Positions 24,024 through 34,068 of a stretch of DNA of 64,000 bases are shown in pieces. Positions within the stretch are counted from its first letter, which is position 1; each line of letters starts with the position of its first letter. Location: the NCBI GenBank assembly GCA_947085815.1, contig CAMTXU010000020.1:12183-76182 (forward strand), in the 5' to 3' direction. Origin of the DNA: Fen-1258 sp947085815. GTDB lineage: Bacteria > Bacteroidota > Ignavibacteria > Ignavibacteriales > Melioribacteraceae. A program made the translations under genes and the position numbers. The notes under the pieces were generated by a model. That model searched no databases, had not been told where the DNA came from, and was given only the letters and a program-made list of their open reading frames with translations.

Positions 24024-25508
24024 TTAGTTGAATATTACTTTTCCCAATTCACAATCTAGACATTTATTCCTCGAACAATAATTTCGAAAGAGTTCAATCA
24101 TACCTTGAGCTAGAACGGTGCGGCCAGTCTCTCCTGAGAGATTCAAAGCCTCGGCAACTTCATTAATAATTTGATTCTCCGAGCGCTGCTGATAAACATT
24201 GTACAATTTTATAATTTTCTTCGAAAGCTCATTTTTTCCAAAAATATCAAAGTAAATTGAGAAGAACGGAAGGACGACGTTCACGACAATTTCATCAGCC
24301 CTGCTTGCTCCGATAAAATATTTAATTTCTGAATTCGCTGACTGATCAAAAATATAATGATTCTTCCAAAAACCACCTGATCTTACTATAAAGATTGACC
24401 TGAGCGAATTAATAAGAACTGTCAGATTATGAATCTCTGTAATTTTTTTTGCGAGGATTGAGATCAAATTATTATGAAGAAGTTCTTTTAAGATACGAGC
24501 ACCACCAGCAAGGCGAACGGTTGGAAAATTTTGGGGTCGTAATCTGAAAAAATGCCAATAAGTTTCGTCAAAATATTTTCCGTCATATGAGGAGTTGATT
24601 GAATTCCAGTGCAGTGCAAGTTTTTCAATATAAGATTTTGTAGTTATATCCGTTGAACTATTAGAATCGTGCGCAAGACCGCTAATAAAAAAAAATGCAG
24701 CCTCATATTTTTCAACAAGGACACCGTCATTCTCTATTGTATTCAAGAAATTAATATTTACCGATTGGGCAAGATTCAACATCTGAGATTTATTTTTAGA
24801 GTAGCCTAGAGCTTCGAATATTAATTCATAGAGAAGCTGCTGCCAAAGATCTTTAGATCTAAAATCGGAATGTTGAAATTTTCTGTCATGAAACTTTGAG
24901 GTCAGATCGTACCCTACCACGGGTTCTTTTATTTTCATCTCCTTTATAAATTGCAACTCCTTGAGGCGGTCGTAAATCTTCTTACATTTTTTTTCAAATC
25001 GCGAAATTCCCAATTGCTGTAAAAAATTTGTTTTGAAGTCAGCCCCCACCTGGTCTATACATGCACTGCATTTCATCCCCGAAAATAACTCCGATTTTTG
25101 CTCTTCAGTTTCTTTTCTCAAGCTTGGCAGGTCGTTAATTTCAATAAATTCCGAAAAACAAATTGAGGGAACCTTTCTACCGTCTCTCGTATAAACGTAT
25201 CCGTAATTATTCCGGTTAAATAACGAAGCATGTAATATTACTTTATTGTATTTGTTATCGATGTTGTGACCGTGAGATTTCCAGTCTGTATAGTCATTAT
25301 CAATTTCTATATCGCCGATATAGGTAAGGTTGCCTATTCTGATCCGGGCATTTTTGAAATCGGGACCGGCAGTCTCCTCATTGTGAATTCCAACATCAAG
25401 AATAGTAATATCTTCTCCGGATGAAGTCTTAAGAGGATTCTTATAACTTTGCCGTTTCCAAATTTCGTAAAGTGTGCTTTCTTGAATTTTAGAATATTTA
25501 TTATTCAT
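24024..25508 (-). CDS. DUF2851 family protein
   Basis: A 494-residue protein that matches the DUF2851 family. It has the N-terminal ESTLYEIWKRQ and DVGIHNEETAGPDFKNARI, GDIEIDNDYTDWKSHGHN in the first 90 residues, and two cysteine clusters (GMKCSACIDQ at about 147 and CSRNKCLDCELG near the end). The late cysteines resemble a metal-binding knuckle. The family function is unknown. It stands alone between the ETF group and pyrF. Confidence 0.85.
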   Translation of the reverse strand: MNNKYSKIQESTLYEIWKRQSYKNPLKTSSGEDITILDVGIHNEETAGPDFKNARIRIGNLTYIGDIEIDNDYTDWKSHGHNIDNKYNKVILHASLFNRNNYGYVYTRDGRKVPSICFSEFIEINDLPSLRKETEEQKSELFSGMKCSACIDQVGADFKTNFLQQLGISRFEKKCKKIYDRLKELQFIKEMKIKEPVVGYDLTSKFHDRKFQHSDFRSKDLWQQLLYELIFEALGYSKNKSQMLNLAQSVNINFLNTIENDGVLVEKYEAAFFFISGLAHDSNSSTDITTKSYIEKLALHWNSINSSYDGKYFDETYWHFFRLRPQNFPTVRLAGGARILKELLHNNLISILAKKITEIHNLTVLINSLRSIFIVRSGGFWKNHYIFDQSANSEIKYFIGASRADEIVVNVVLPFFSIYFDIFGKNELSKKIIKLYNVYQQRSENQIINEVAEALNLSGETGRTVLAQGMIELFRNYCSRNKCLDCELGKVIFN

Positions 25509-25612
25509 CTCAACGTTGAGAGGTAATTTCAGCTCGGAACAATTTACAGGGGATCAATCTCTAAATTAATTTAACACAATAGAGTATTAAATGCTATCAG
25601 TTAAATATGATT

Positions 25613-26431
25613 TCACTTAGAAATTTTTATTATGGATTGCAAAGCTTTATTATAATCATTTATAGTCTGATGAACTTTTAACCCGAAATTCTCCGATTCA
25701 TCGGCATAAATTAGCGCGCGGCTTATATTGATTAAGAAATTCATCTTCTCATTATTCGAAAAAATCTTTCCTACTTCTTCAAGACTACCCCCCTGCGCAC
25801 CAACACCGGGTAGAAGAACAGGCATATTTTGGAATGTACCGATGTTGGCATTCAATTCATTAATATTAGTGGCTCCGAAAACTATACCGCAATTTAAATC
25901 TTTATTCCACTCGTTCACTTTTTCAATTACATGCTGGTATAAATATTTCCCGGTTTTAAGTTTCTGTTTTTCAAAATCGGCGGAACCGCTGTTTGATGTT
26001 AACGCAAGTATAAAATTGATTTTATTTTTGTATTCAAGAAATGGACTGAGTGAATCGAAGCCCATATACGGATGAAGAGTAATCGCGTCAAAATTGAAAT
26101 GTTCAAAGATTGACTGCGCGTACATTTGTGATGTATTACCGATATCGCCCCGTTTTGCGTCAGCGATTGCTAATACATCTTTTGGAATAAGTTCGAGAGT
26201 TTGATGGATTGTTTCAAGCCCCTTCGAGCCCTCTTTTTCATAAAAAGCAAAATTGATTTTATATGCCGCTGCTTCCCGATAAGTATTTTCAATAATAATT
26301 TTATTGAATTCTAAAATGGGATTATCATTTCTGCGAAGATAACCGGGTATTTTATTCAGTTCGGAATCGAGACCGACACAAACATGATTGCCCGCCGAAA
26401 TCTTTCCATACAATTTTTCTTGAGCTGTCAT
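25613..26431 (-). CDS. pyrF: Orotidine 5'-phosphate decarboxylase (type 2)
   Basis: Decarboxylates OMP to UMP in pyrimidine synthesis. The 272-residue protein shows CVGLDSEL at the N-terminus, the catalytic DAKRGDIGNTSQMY (about 91-104; Asp and Lys of the D-x-K-R-G-D motif) and VLLPGVGAQGGSL. The length is that of the longer type 2 enzymes. It is the last gene of the minus-strand cluster, 8 bp after rodA, which also includes pyrG and purH. Confidence 0.95.
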   Translation of the reverse strand: MTAQEKLYGKISAGNHVCVGLDSELNKIPGYLRRNDNPILEFNKIIIENTYREAAAYKINFAFYEKEGSKGLETIHQTLELIPKDVLAIADAKRGDIGNTSQMYAQSIFEHFNFDAITLHPYMGFDSLSPFLEYKNKINFILALTSNSGSADFEKQKLKTGKYLYQHVIEKVNEWNKDLNCGIVFGATNINELNANIGTFQNMPVLLPGVGAQGGSLEEVGKIFSNNEKMNFLINISRALIYADESENFGLKVHQTINDYNKALQSIIKISK

Positions 26432-26439
26432 CGTAAGCC

Positions 26440-27669
26440 TTATGTATGAAGTTTTCTATTCCTATAAATGTTAAGCACTATGCCAATCATCACCATATTA
26501 ATTAGCTGGAAACTGCCACCATAACTTAAAAATGGAAGAGGCAATCCTATAACCGGAGTTATACCAACATTCATTCCTATATTAAGAGCAAAATGAGAAA
26601 ATAAAAGAGTCAACACTCCTATCGTTACGAGAACGCTAAATTTATCTTTTGCTATAGCAGAAAGTTTGAAAAGTCTTAAGAATATGATCAAAAAAAGAGA
26701 GATAACTATTATGCTTCCAATAAAACCAAATTCTTCTCCAATCACGCAATAGATAAAATCGGTCCATTGTTCGGGAATAAATCTTAATTGAGTTTGATTT
26801 CCACTTAAAAAACCCTTACCCCAAAAACCGCCGGAACCAATTGCAACTTTTGCCTGTAGCGCGTTATATCCCGCACCAAGTGGATCTGCCAAAGGATCGA
26901 GGAAAGAAGTTATTCTTTTCTGCTGATGGGGTTTCAAAATTTTGTAAATATAATCGAAGAAGAACCCGGCGGAAAGATTTACGATAAAGATTGTTATACT
27001 ATTGAACAAATCTCTCTTGAAAAAAAATAATACCGCGACGACTAACAGCAAACAGGCTATAAATGCATACGTACCTAATATCGAAGCGAGAGCCACTATT
27101 CCGGGTGAAAGTACAACGAATAAACCAAACAGACTTATTCCGCTCCAAAATACCAAAGAGATAGTTATTATTAAAAAAACAATAGACGTGCCCATATCGG
27201 GTTCAAGCATAATCAACAAAACAGGGAGGGTTCCTATCAAGAGAGCAACACCAATATCTTTAAAATTATTTATATCTCGATTTTTGTATGTGAGCCAATA
27301 TGAAAGCATCAAAATTGTTCCGAGCTTAGCCAGCTCGGAAGGTTGAAATCCGAAACCACCAACCCCAAACCAGCTCTTTGCACCATAAACTGTTTTGCCC
27401 ACAGCCAGAACAGCAATCAGAAAAAAGATTGATATGCAGTAAAGTAGAATAGCAAATTTTTTGAATGACTGAAGTGGTAAAGAAAAAGTTATAAAAAATA
27501 CAATTAAGGAGATAACAACAAAGATTACCTGTTTTTGAAAATTTCCGCTTGCTGTTGGATGATTAAGAGTAGAACTATATATCGCAAGCAGTCCCAAGAT
27601 AATGAGTCCAACCACCGGAAGAAATATTGCTAAGTCGAATCGATCTTGAAGTTTATAATTAATGTGCAT
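26440..27669 (-). CDS. rodA: Rod shape-determining protein RodA (SEDS peptidoglycan polymerase)
   Basis: A 409-residue, about ten-helix SEDS glycosyltransferase that polymerises glycan strands during cell elongation. SEDS marks include the LAKLGTILMLSYWL region, MLEPDMGTSIVFLII and the late FGFIGSIIVISLF and GLPLPFLSYGGS. It overlaps mrdA by 11 bp and works with PBP2 in the Rod complex. The family residues for catalysis (Asp in the EPDMG loop) are present. Confidence 0.95.
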   Translation of the reverse strand: MHINYKLQDRFDLAIFLPVVGLIILGLLAIYSSTLNHPTASGNFQKQVIFVVISLIVFFITFSLPLQSFKKFAILLYCISIFFLIAVLAVGKTVYGAKSWFGVGGFGFQPSELAKLGTILMLSYWLTYKNRDINNFKDIGVALLIGTLPVLLIMLEPDMGTSIVFLIITISLVFWSGISLFGLFVVLSPGIVALASILGTYAFIACLLLVVAVLFFFKRDLFNSITIFIVNLSAGFFFDYIYKILKPHQQKRITSFLDPLADPLGAGYNALQAKVAIGSGGFWGKGFLSGNQTQLRFIPEQWTDFIYCVIGEEFGFIGSIIVISLFLIIFLRLFKLSAIAKDKFSVLVTIGVLTLLFSHFALNIGMNVGITPVIGLPLPFLSYGGSFQLINMVMIGIVLNIYRNRKLHT

Positions 27670-29476
27670 TGCTTACCTCAGTCTGCTGCGGAAGCGGACC
27701 TAAGTTTTTCACTTCATCTTTTTTCCCTTTTTGCAAATATGCTTTTATTACATCTCTGGCAAGCGGGGCTGCTGCAGTGCTTCCAAAGCCTGCATTTTCA
27801 ACAATAACAGCTATAGCAATCTTCGGGTTATCATACGGTGCAAAGCCGACGAATACTGAGTGCTCTTTACCATGTGGATTTTGAGCGGTGCCGGTTTTGC
27901 CAGCAATTGATATATCCGGCATTTTAATATTTGTTGCCGTACCTGCGCCGTTAACAACCAGAAACATTGCGCGCCTGACAATGTCGAAAGATTTTCTACT
28001 TATTCCGATATCATAATATTGCGGTTTAACATTATAGCGCTCATTGCTCTTTGTATCGATATAACTTTTCAGGAAATGGGGACGTGCTGCTTTTCCGTAA
28101 TTACCCAATAGTGCCGCATATTGAGCAAGCTGAAGAGGTGTAACATTCAATTCGCCCTGCCCAATTCCTAAACTGATTACAAATCCTTTCGTCCAGCCGT
28201 TTCTTCCATAAACACGATTATAATATTCAGTCGAAGGTACAATTCCACCCGATTCTTCGGGAATATCAATTTTTGTTTTACTTCCGAATCCGAATTTTTT
28301 TGAATATTTGGACCAGAGTTCCAAACCCAATTTATTCACGAGGGAGTAATAGAATGTATTGCAAGATTTTTCAATTGAGGTTTCCACATCAACTGATCCA
28401 TGAACATGCAGACATTTGAAATAGCGATCTCCAAACTGATATCCGCCGCCGCATGTAATTCTATAATTTGAATCTATTATGCCTTCTTCGAGGGCAGCAA
28501 TAGCCGATATCATTTTATATGTGGAACCCGGTGCGAATGTTGACATTGATGCGCGGTTAAACATCGGTCGCTCGGGATTAGTGTTCAATTCTCTCCATAC
28601 CTCATTAGAAGTAACCTTAGAAAAATCTTCGAGGTTGTAGTGAGGCGCACTTAAGAAAGCAAGAATTTCTCCCGTAGAGGGTTCTATTGCAACAATAGCG
28701 CCCCGTTTATCTTTAAATGCCTCTTCAGCTACTCGCTGGGCATCTTTATCAATCGTCAGAATTAGATCATCGCCTTTAATTGTTGCCCGGTCCTCATTTC
28801 CATCCTCATATCTTCCTATCGTCTTCTGCTTGGCATCAACGAGCATGTACTTTATTCCCTTTGCACCGCGCAGATAATCTTCGTATGTTTTTTCAATTCC
28901 TCCAAATCCAATTTCATCACCAATATCGTATTCATTTTTCCGTTTCTGATAAACTTCGTGCGGAATCTCTTTTGTGTATCCAAACATGTGAGAGCCGTTA
29001 ATGCCGAACGAATAATCCCGCTGTGTTTCCATTACATAATCAACTCCGGGTAATTTGGAAGAATTTTCTTCGTACCAGGCTATTACCTTAAAACTTACAT
29101 CCTTGGCAATTTTACGGGGAAGAAATTTTGAATAAGATTGATTGAGTTTTAAAATTTTATCGATGTAACCGGAACTCATTCCCAAAATAGCTTCAAGATA
29201 AGGAGACAAATTTTTATCATAAGTAGATGGTGTAATGCGCAGTGTAAACGATGGTTTGTTTCCAACAAGAACTTGATGATTCCGGTCGAAGAATATTCCG
29301 CGTGGAGCTAATTGATAAATGGGTTTGACGCTGTTCTCATCCGACTTTACAGAATAGATTGGCTGTTGTAGAATTTGCATATAAAATAACTGCGCAAAAC
29401 AGACAGCGAAGAATCCGATGAATACAATAAAAACAATTCTTCTTCTAGAAAGCGATCCAAAATAATTGTCGTTCAT
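27659..29476 (-). CDS. mrdA: Penicillin-binding protein 2
   Basis: The transpeptidase of the elongation machinery. The 605-residue protein has one N-terminal membrane helix (about 11-29), a dimerisation domain and a transpeptidase domain with APGSTYKM (S-x-x-K), SCN in EKSCNTFYY and KTGTAQ. All three active-site motifs are present. It overlaps mreD by 4 bp at its start and rodA at its end. Length and order are those of the classic mre-mrd operon. Confidence 0.95.
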   Translation of the reverse strand: MNDNYFGSLSRRRIVFIVFIGFFAVCFAQLFYMQILQQPIYSVKSDENSVKPIYQLAPRGIFFDRNHQVLVGNKPSFTLRITPSTYDKNLSPYLEAILGMSSGYIDKILKLNQSYSKFLPRKIAKDVSFKVIAWYEENSSKLPGVDYVMETQRDYSFGINGSHMFGYTKEIPHEVYQKRKNEYDIGDEIGFGGIEKTYEDYLRGAKGIKYMLVDAKQKTIGRYEDGNEDRATIKGDDLILTIDKDAQRVAEEAFKDKRGAIVAIEPSTGEILAFLSAPHYNLEDFSKVTSNEVWRELNTNPERPMFNRASMSTFAPGSTYKMISAIAALEEGIIDSNYRITCGGGYQFGDRYFKCLHVHGSVDVETSIEKSCNTFYYSLVNKLGLELWSKYSKKFGFGSKTKIDIPEESGGIVPSTEYYNRVYGRNGWTKGFVISLGIGQGELNVTPLQLAQYAALLGNYGKAARPHFLKSYIDTKSNERYNVKPQYYDIGISRKSFDIVRRAMFLVVNGAGTATNIKMPDISIAGKTGTAQNPHGKEHSVFVGFAPYDNPKIAIAVIVENAGFGSTAAAPLARDVIKAYLQKGKKDEVKNLGPLPQQTEVSNAH

Positions 29477-29961
29477 TTTATCCCTTTTCTTGAAGAGAAA
29501 ATAATCATCGGTAATCCGAAGAAAGAGGTATATAATCCGGGAAAGAGTCCTTCTTCAAGAAAGAGCAAAAATAAATTAACTTCGGCATTGGAGTTAGAGA
29601 TTACGGAGTAGATAAAAGCATTCAGGGCACCGCAAACAGCAACAATGACTAAGAAAAAAAAGGATTCTACATTAAACTCAATTTTATTTTCGTTATAAAA
29701 ATATCCCGCAATGAAAGCCGAAAGAGTAAATGAAAACATAAAAGCGCCAATCAATCCGCCTGAAATAAGATCAAGAATGAAACCGAGAATAAATCCAAGT
29801 AGTGTTCCGTAAAATTGTCCGTGTTTAAGAGTGAAATAAGTAATTAGAACAATAATCAAGTTCGGGGCTATATTCCCTATTGAGATCAACGGCACAACGG
29901 TCAGCTGAATAAGAGCTAACGGAATGAAAATTAAAATTGGTTTTAAGAAACTCTTTAACAT
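29473..29961 (-). CDS. mreD: Rod shape-determining protein MreD
   Basis: A 162-residue membrane protein with about five predicted helices, consistent with MreD: TLKHGQFYGTLLGFILGFILD and GGLIGAFMFSFTL in the central part. MreD links MreC to the Rod complex. Conservation in this family is low, so the call relies strongly on its position between mreC (1-bp gap) and mrdA (4-bp overlap). Confidence 0.85.
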   Translation of the reverse strand: MLKSFLKPILIFIPLALIQLTVVPLISIGNIAPNLIIVLITYFTLKHGQFYGTLLGFILGFILDLISGGLIGAFMFSFTLSAFIAGYFYNENKIEFNVESFFFLVIVAVCGALNAFIYSVISNSNAEVNLFLLFLEEGLFPGLYTSFFGLPMIIFSSRKGIK

Positions 29962-29962
29962 A

Positions 29963-30796
29963 TCAATTCTGTTTTAATAAATTCATCTCAAGATCATTAA
30001 TCTGCTTACTTGGAACAATTTTCAGGATGAACAAATTGTTTGCGCCCGGAATATTAGCGAAAGCTGTTATGGTGATATTGTGTAATAAACCAAGCACGTT
30101 CGACTCTTTCTTTGTCACGATTCCTACCGGGATAGAAGGGGGAAATAAAGAACTGAAATCCGATGTCTCGATTACATCACCAACCTGAACATCGTATGTA
30201 GTTGGTATATCTTTGACATGAAGTTCTCTTCCATCATAACTCAAAATTCCGTTTACATTCGTCCTTTGCAGAATGATGGCAATGTTAAGATTGCTGTTAA
30301 ACAATGTTTGTACTACGGAATAATTCTCCGCTACATCGGCAATCAAGCCTACCAAACCTTTTTCGTTAAGAACCGGCATTCCCTTTTTGATTTCGTCACT
30401 TTTCCCTCTATTAATAATAAAATTTCCATGCATTTTATTAACAAGTTTTGAAATAACTTTAGCCGGAATCAAAGGATATTTGCTAGTATCTTTGAATGCA
30501 ATCATCGCGCGTAATTCGTCATTTTCACTTCTTAGTTTTCTCATCCTGCTAACTTCGAGCATTAGTTTGGAATTCTCTTTTGTTAATTCTTCAAGAGAAT
30601 AATCATTTTTAAGGATAGAAGTAACTGAACTAGAAATTTCATTCAGAACGGCAAAGTTACCGAAGGCAAAAGTGCGCAAATGTTTTACCTGCGGTTTTTC
30701 GTTTTTGGAAAGGAACGTTAGGCTGAAAACGGATAGAACAATTAACAGAATATATTCTTTATAATCGGCTGCAAGCCGTCTAAAAAAATTTAGCAT
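29963..30796 (-). CDS. mreC: Rod shape-determining protein MreC
   Basis: A 277-residue protein with a short cytoplasmic tail, one membrane helix (about 15-33), a coiled-coil region (about 60-95) and the beta-domain with AKVISKLVNKMHGNFIINRG and GMPVLNEKGLVGLIADV. It organises the periplasmic side of the Rod complex. The start shares a single base with the mreB stop codon (…TAATG-type overlap). Confidence 0.93.
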   Translation of the reverse strand: MLNFFRRLAADYKEYILLIVLSVFSLTFLSKNEKPQVKHLRTFAFGNFAVLNEISSSVTSILKNDYSLEELTKENSKLMLEVSRMRKLRSENDELRAMIAFKDTSKYPLIPAKVISKLVNKMHGNFIINRGKSDEIKKGMPVLNEKGLVGLIADVAENYSVVQTLFNSNLNIAIILQRTNVNGILSYDGRELHVKDIPTTYDVQVGDVIETSDFSSLFPPSIPVGIVTKKESNVLGLLHNITITAFANIPGANNLFILKIVPSKQINDLEMNLLKQN

Positions 30797-31821
30797 TAGT
30801 AAGTTCTTTTACGAATGAACACCTTTGAATACTTATTCAGATTTTCAATACACTTGCCCGCGCCTCGAACAACCGCAGATAACGGATCATCTGCAACGTG
30901 AACCGGTAAATTCGTTTCCATTCTAATACGCTCGTCAAGACCCTTAAGAAGCGCGCCGCCGCCTGTTAGCATTACACCTCGATCTAAAATATCGGCGGAT
31001 AATTCTGGTGGAGTTCTTTCCAGAGTCTGCTTTACGGCTTCGACTATTTGAGTAATATTTTCATTCAACGCTTCGCGTATCTCAACGGAACTGACTTCGA
31101 CGGTTTTAGGAATTCCTCCAACAAGATCTCTTCCCTTAACTTGAAGAGTAATTTCTTCTTTGAGAGGAACAGCGCTTCCTACTTCACATTTGATCGACTC
31201 ACTTGTCCGCTCCCCGATAAGCAGATTGTAGTTCTTTTTGAAAAACTGCATGATTGCATTATTCATCTCGTCGCCGGCAATTCGTATAGATTCCTCGTTA
31301 ACAATTCCCGCAAGGGCTATAACTGCAATTTCAGTAGTGCCGCCACCGATATCGATAACCATATTACCTACTGCAGCTTCAACATCAATTCCAATTCCGA
31401 TTGCCGCAGCCATTGGCTCCGCAATTAGATGAACTTCTTTAGCGCCGGCGTGTTCTGCCGCATCACGAACCGCTCTTTTTTCAACTTCGGTTACACCACT
31501 CGGCACTGCAATAACAATACGCTTGCTTGCAATATTATTAGGAGTTACTTTTTTAATGAATGCACGAATCATTCCCTCTGCAATTTCAAAGTCGGCAATT
31601 ACGCCGTCGCGCATTGGTCTGGTAACACGAATTTCCCGATGCTCTCTTCCCTGCATCTCCTTTGCTTTATTTCCAAGCTCAATAATTTTTTTTGTATTTC
31701 TATCGAAAGCAACAATCGACGGCTCATTAAGTACTATTCCCTTTCCTTTAATATAGATCAGTGTGTTTGCAGTCCCCAAGTCGATTGCTAGATCAGTCGA
31801 GAAGAAATCAAAAAATCCCAT
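30796..31821 (-). CDS. mreB: Rod shape-determining protein MreB
   Basis: Actin-like filament protein that guides side-wall synthesis. The 341 residues contain the phosphate loops (LAIDLGTANTLIY near the N-terminus; GNMVIDIGGGTTEIAVI about 152-168), RPMRDGVIADF and the late LTGGGALLKGLDERI. Length is normal and all motifs are intact. It is followed directly by mreC and preceded by purH after 8 bp. Confidence 0.97.
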   Translation of the reverse strand: MGFFDFFSTDLAIDLGTANTLIYIKGKGIVLNEPSIVAFDRNTKKIIELGNKAKEMQGREHREIRVTRPMRDGVIADFEIAEGMIRAFIKKVTPNNIASKRIVIAVPSGVTEVEKRAVRDAAEHAGAKEVHLIAEPMAAAIGIGIDVEAAVGNMVIDIGGGTTEIAVIALAGIVNEESIRIAGDEMNNAIMQFFKKNYNLLIGERTSESIKCEVGSAVPLKEEITLQVKGRDLVGGIPKTVEVSSVEIREALNENITQIVEAVKQTLERTPPELSADILDRGVMLTGGGALLKGLDERIRMETNLPVHVADDPLSAVVRGAGKCIENLNKYSKVFIRKRTY

Positions 31822-31829
31822 TTTGCCTC

Positions 31830-33353
31830 TTAGTGTTTAAAATTTCTGATACATGTAAAAACCATTGATATATTTTTTTCATTTGCCGCAGCAATTACTT
31901 CTTCATCACGCACCGAACCACCGGGCTGAATGATTGCAGTAATTCCATGCGAAATAATTTCAAGAACTCCATCCGCGAAAGGAAAAAATGCATCCGATGC
32001 TGCAACAGCTCCATTTAGATCGTGACCAAACTGAATTGCTTTTGACGACGCAATTTTGGCAGAATCTAATCTTGACATCTGCCCCGCACCAACCCCTATC
32101 GCTTTTTTATCTTTCACATAAACGATTGCATTAGATTTTGTGTGCTTGCAGACAGTCCACGCGAATTTTAGATCTTCAAATTCTGATTCTGAATATTTTT
32201 TTTCAGTTACCAATCTTAAGGATGATTCATCAATTCTTGAGTTATCCTTTTCCTGAACCAATAAGCCGCCCGGAACCGATTTTATTTGGAATTCATCCGG
32301 TTGAGAATTTTGCTTGATCCGAATAATCCGACGATTCTTTTTTGTCTTTAACAGTTCAAGCGCTTTTGCCGAGTATGCCGGAGCCAAGATAATCTCTGTA
32401 AATATTTCATTCATTTTACCGGCGGTTAATTCGTCAACCTCTCTGTTAGAAGCTACAATCCCTCCAAAAGCAGAGACCGGATCGCATGATAAAGCACGCT
32501 CGTATGCTTCTAAAATATTTCTTCCAATGGCGGCACCGCAAGGATTAGTGTGCTTAACGATAGCACAGGCGATCCCGTCTAAATCATTAACAAGTTCAAC
32601 CGCTGCAGTCAAGTCTACAATGTTATTGTAAGATAATTCTTTACCGTGAAGAATATCAAAATATTTTTCAAAATCACCAAATAAAAATGCCGACTGATGA
32701 GGATTCTCGCCGTATCTTAGCCCGAACGCTGATTTGAGATTCAACCGAATATCGGTCTTCGGTTGACTAAATTCCTTTTCAAAATAATTTGCTATCAGCG
32801 TGTCATAATATGAAGTATAGCTGAAAGCGGCATAAGCTAATTTCTTACGGGTCTCTTTGGTTACTTCTCCTCTTTTGAGTTCCAAAATGAAATCGGAATA
32901 TTGAGATGGATTTGTAAGGACAGAAATATATTTGTGATTTTTAGCCGATGCACGTATCAAACTTGGTCCGCCGATATCTATGTTTTCAATTTTTTCTTCG
33001 AGTGATATATCGTTACGATTTACGACATCAGGAAAGGGATATAGATTAACGCACACAATATCGATCGGGAGGATCTGATTTTCCTCTGCTTGTCTCTGAT
33101 CCTTCTCTATATCCGGGCGCATTAGAATGCCTCCGAAAATCTTTGGATGAAGAGTCTTAACGCGACCGTCAAATATTTCCGGGAATCCCGTAAAATCAGC
33201 TATCTCAACACAATCAATATTGTTTTCTTGGAGTAGTTTAAAGGTATTCCCGGTAGCGAGTATTTGATATTCGAAACTGTTTAATTCCCTGGCGAAGTCA
33301 ACTATGGAAGTTTTATCTGAGACACTAATTAATGCAAACTTTTTCACACACAT
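31830..33353 (-). CDS. purH: Bifunctional AICAR transformylase/IMP cyclohydrolase
   Basis: Carries out the last two steps of IMP synthesis. The 507-residue protein has the N-terminal IMP cyclohydrolase domain (ALISVSDKTSI near the N-terminus, DGRVKTLHPKIFGGIL about 63-78) and the C-terminal transformylase domain (KHTNPCGAAIG about 268-278, CDPVSAFGGIVA, and a late IQPGGSVRDEEVI). It follows purN by 10 bp in the same direction. Confidence 0.96.
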   Translation of the reverse strand: MCVKKFALISVSDKTSIVDFARELNSFEYQILATGNTFKLLQENNIDCVEIADFTGFPEIFDGRVKTLHPKIFGGILMRPDIEKDQRQAEENQILPIDIVCVNLYPFPDVVNRNDISLEEKIENIDIGGPSLIRASAKNHKYISVLTNPSQYSDFILELKRGEVTKETRKKLAYAAFSYTSYYDTLIANYFEKEFSQPKTDIRLNLKSAFGLRYGENPHQSAFLFGDFEKYFDILHGKELSYNNIVDLTAAVELVNDLDGIACAIVKHTNPCGAAIGRNILEAYERALSCDPVSAFGGIVASNREVDELTAGKMNEIFTEIILAPAYSAKALELLKTKKNRRIIRIKQNSQPDEFQIKSVPGGLLVQEKDNSRIDESSLRLVTEKKYSESEFEDLKFAWTVCKHTKSNAIVYVKDKKAIGVGAGQMSRLDSAKIASSKAIQFGHDLNGAVAASDAFFPFADGVLEIISHGITAIIQPGGSVRDEEVIAAANEKNISMVFTCIRNFKH

Positions 33354-33363
33354 CTTCCGTATC

Positions 33364-33972
33364 TTACGCGACCGAGACGCGATTTTGTTTTATCACAATT
33401 TTATGATCAGCAAATTTTTCGACAATAAATGGAAGTAATTCATGTTCAATTTTTAGAACCCTACTTGCAATTTCTTCAGCATTATTAACATCAGATATAT
33501 CAACAGTTCTTTGCGCAATAATCTTACCGTGATCAAAAATTTTATCCACAAAATGAACAGTGGCTCCGCTAACTTGAGAGGACGATTCAAAGACAGCCTT
33601 GTGAACATTCATGCCGTACATTCCTTTTCCTCCGAATGAAGGAAGAAGCGCAGGGTGAATGTTTATAATTCGATTTTGAAACTCATCCACAAAATTATCG
33701 GGAATCATTTTTAAGAAGCCCGCAAGAACAATTAAATCTACCTGGATTTTTTTAAATTGTAAAATCAGATCGTCATAATTAAAAAAACCGGTTTGATTTT
33801 TTGAGCTAACCAAAAAAACCGGAATTCCATTCTGTATAGCAAACTGAGCAGCACCACAATTTTCTTTATCGCTTACTAAAGCACAGATTCTAATTTTTTC
33901 TGCTGAAACTTTCTCAAACACAGATTTAAAATTAGAACCTTTGCCGGAAGCAAAGAGAGCGATATTAAACAT
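33364..33972 (-). CDS. purN: Phosphoribosylglycinamide formyltransferase
   Basis: Formylates GAR with 10-formyl-THF in purine synthesis. From the ATG at 33972 the protein has about 202 residues: FNIALFASGKGSNFKSVF (phosphate-binding loop), IINIHPALLPSFGG (catalytic Asn and His) and VSGATVHFVDKIFDHG (catalytic Asp). The longer frame to 34023 adds 17 residues without family likeness, so the ATG at 33972 is preferred. It lies between the TPR gene and purH. Confidence 0.93.
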   Translation of the reverse strand: MFNIALFASGKGSNFKSVFEKVSAEKIRICALVSDKENCGAAQFAIQNGIPVFLVSSKNQTGFFNYDDLILQFKKIQVDLIVLAGFLKMIPDNFVDEFQNRIINIHPALLPSFGGKGMYGMNVHKAVFESSSQVSGATVHFVDKIFDHGKIIAQRTVDISDVNNAEEIASRVLKIEHELLPFIVEKFADHKIVIKQNRVSVA

Positions 33973-34068
33973 AGAGTTATAATTTTGGTGGAAAAAATTA
34001 TCTAAATGAAGATAAATAAGCAATTAATAAGTTGCGATTTTACCAATATTCATGCGGATTTTAGCGAT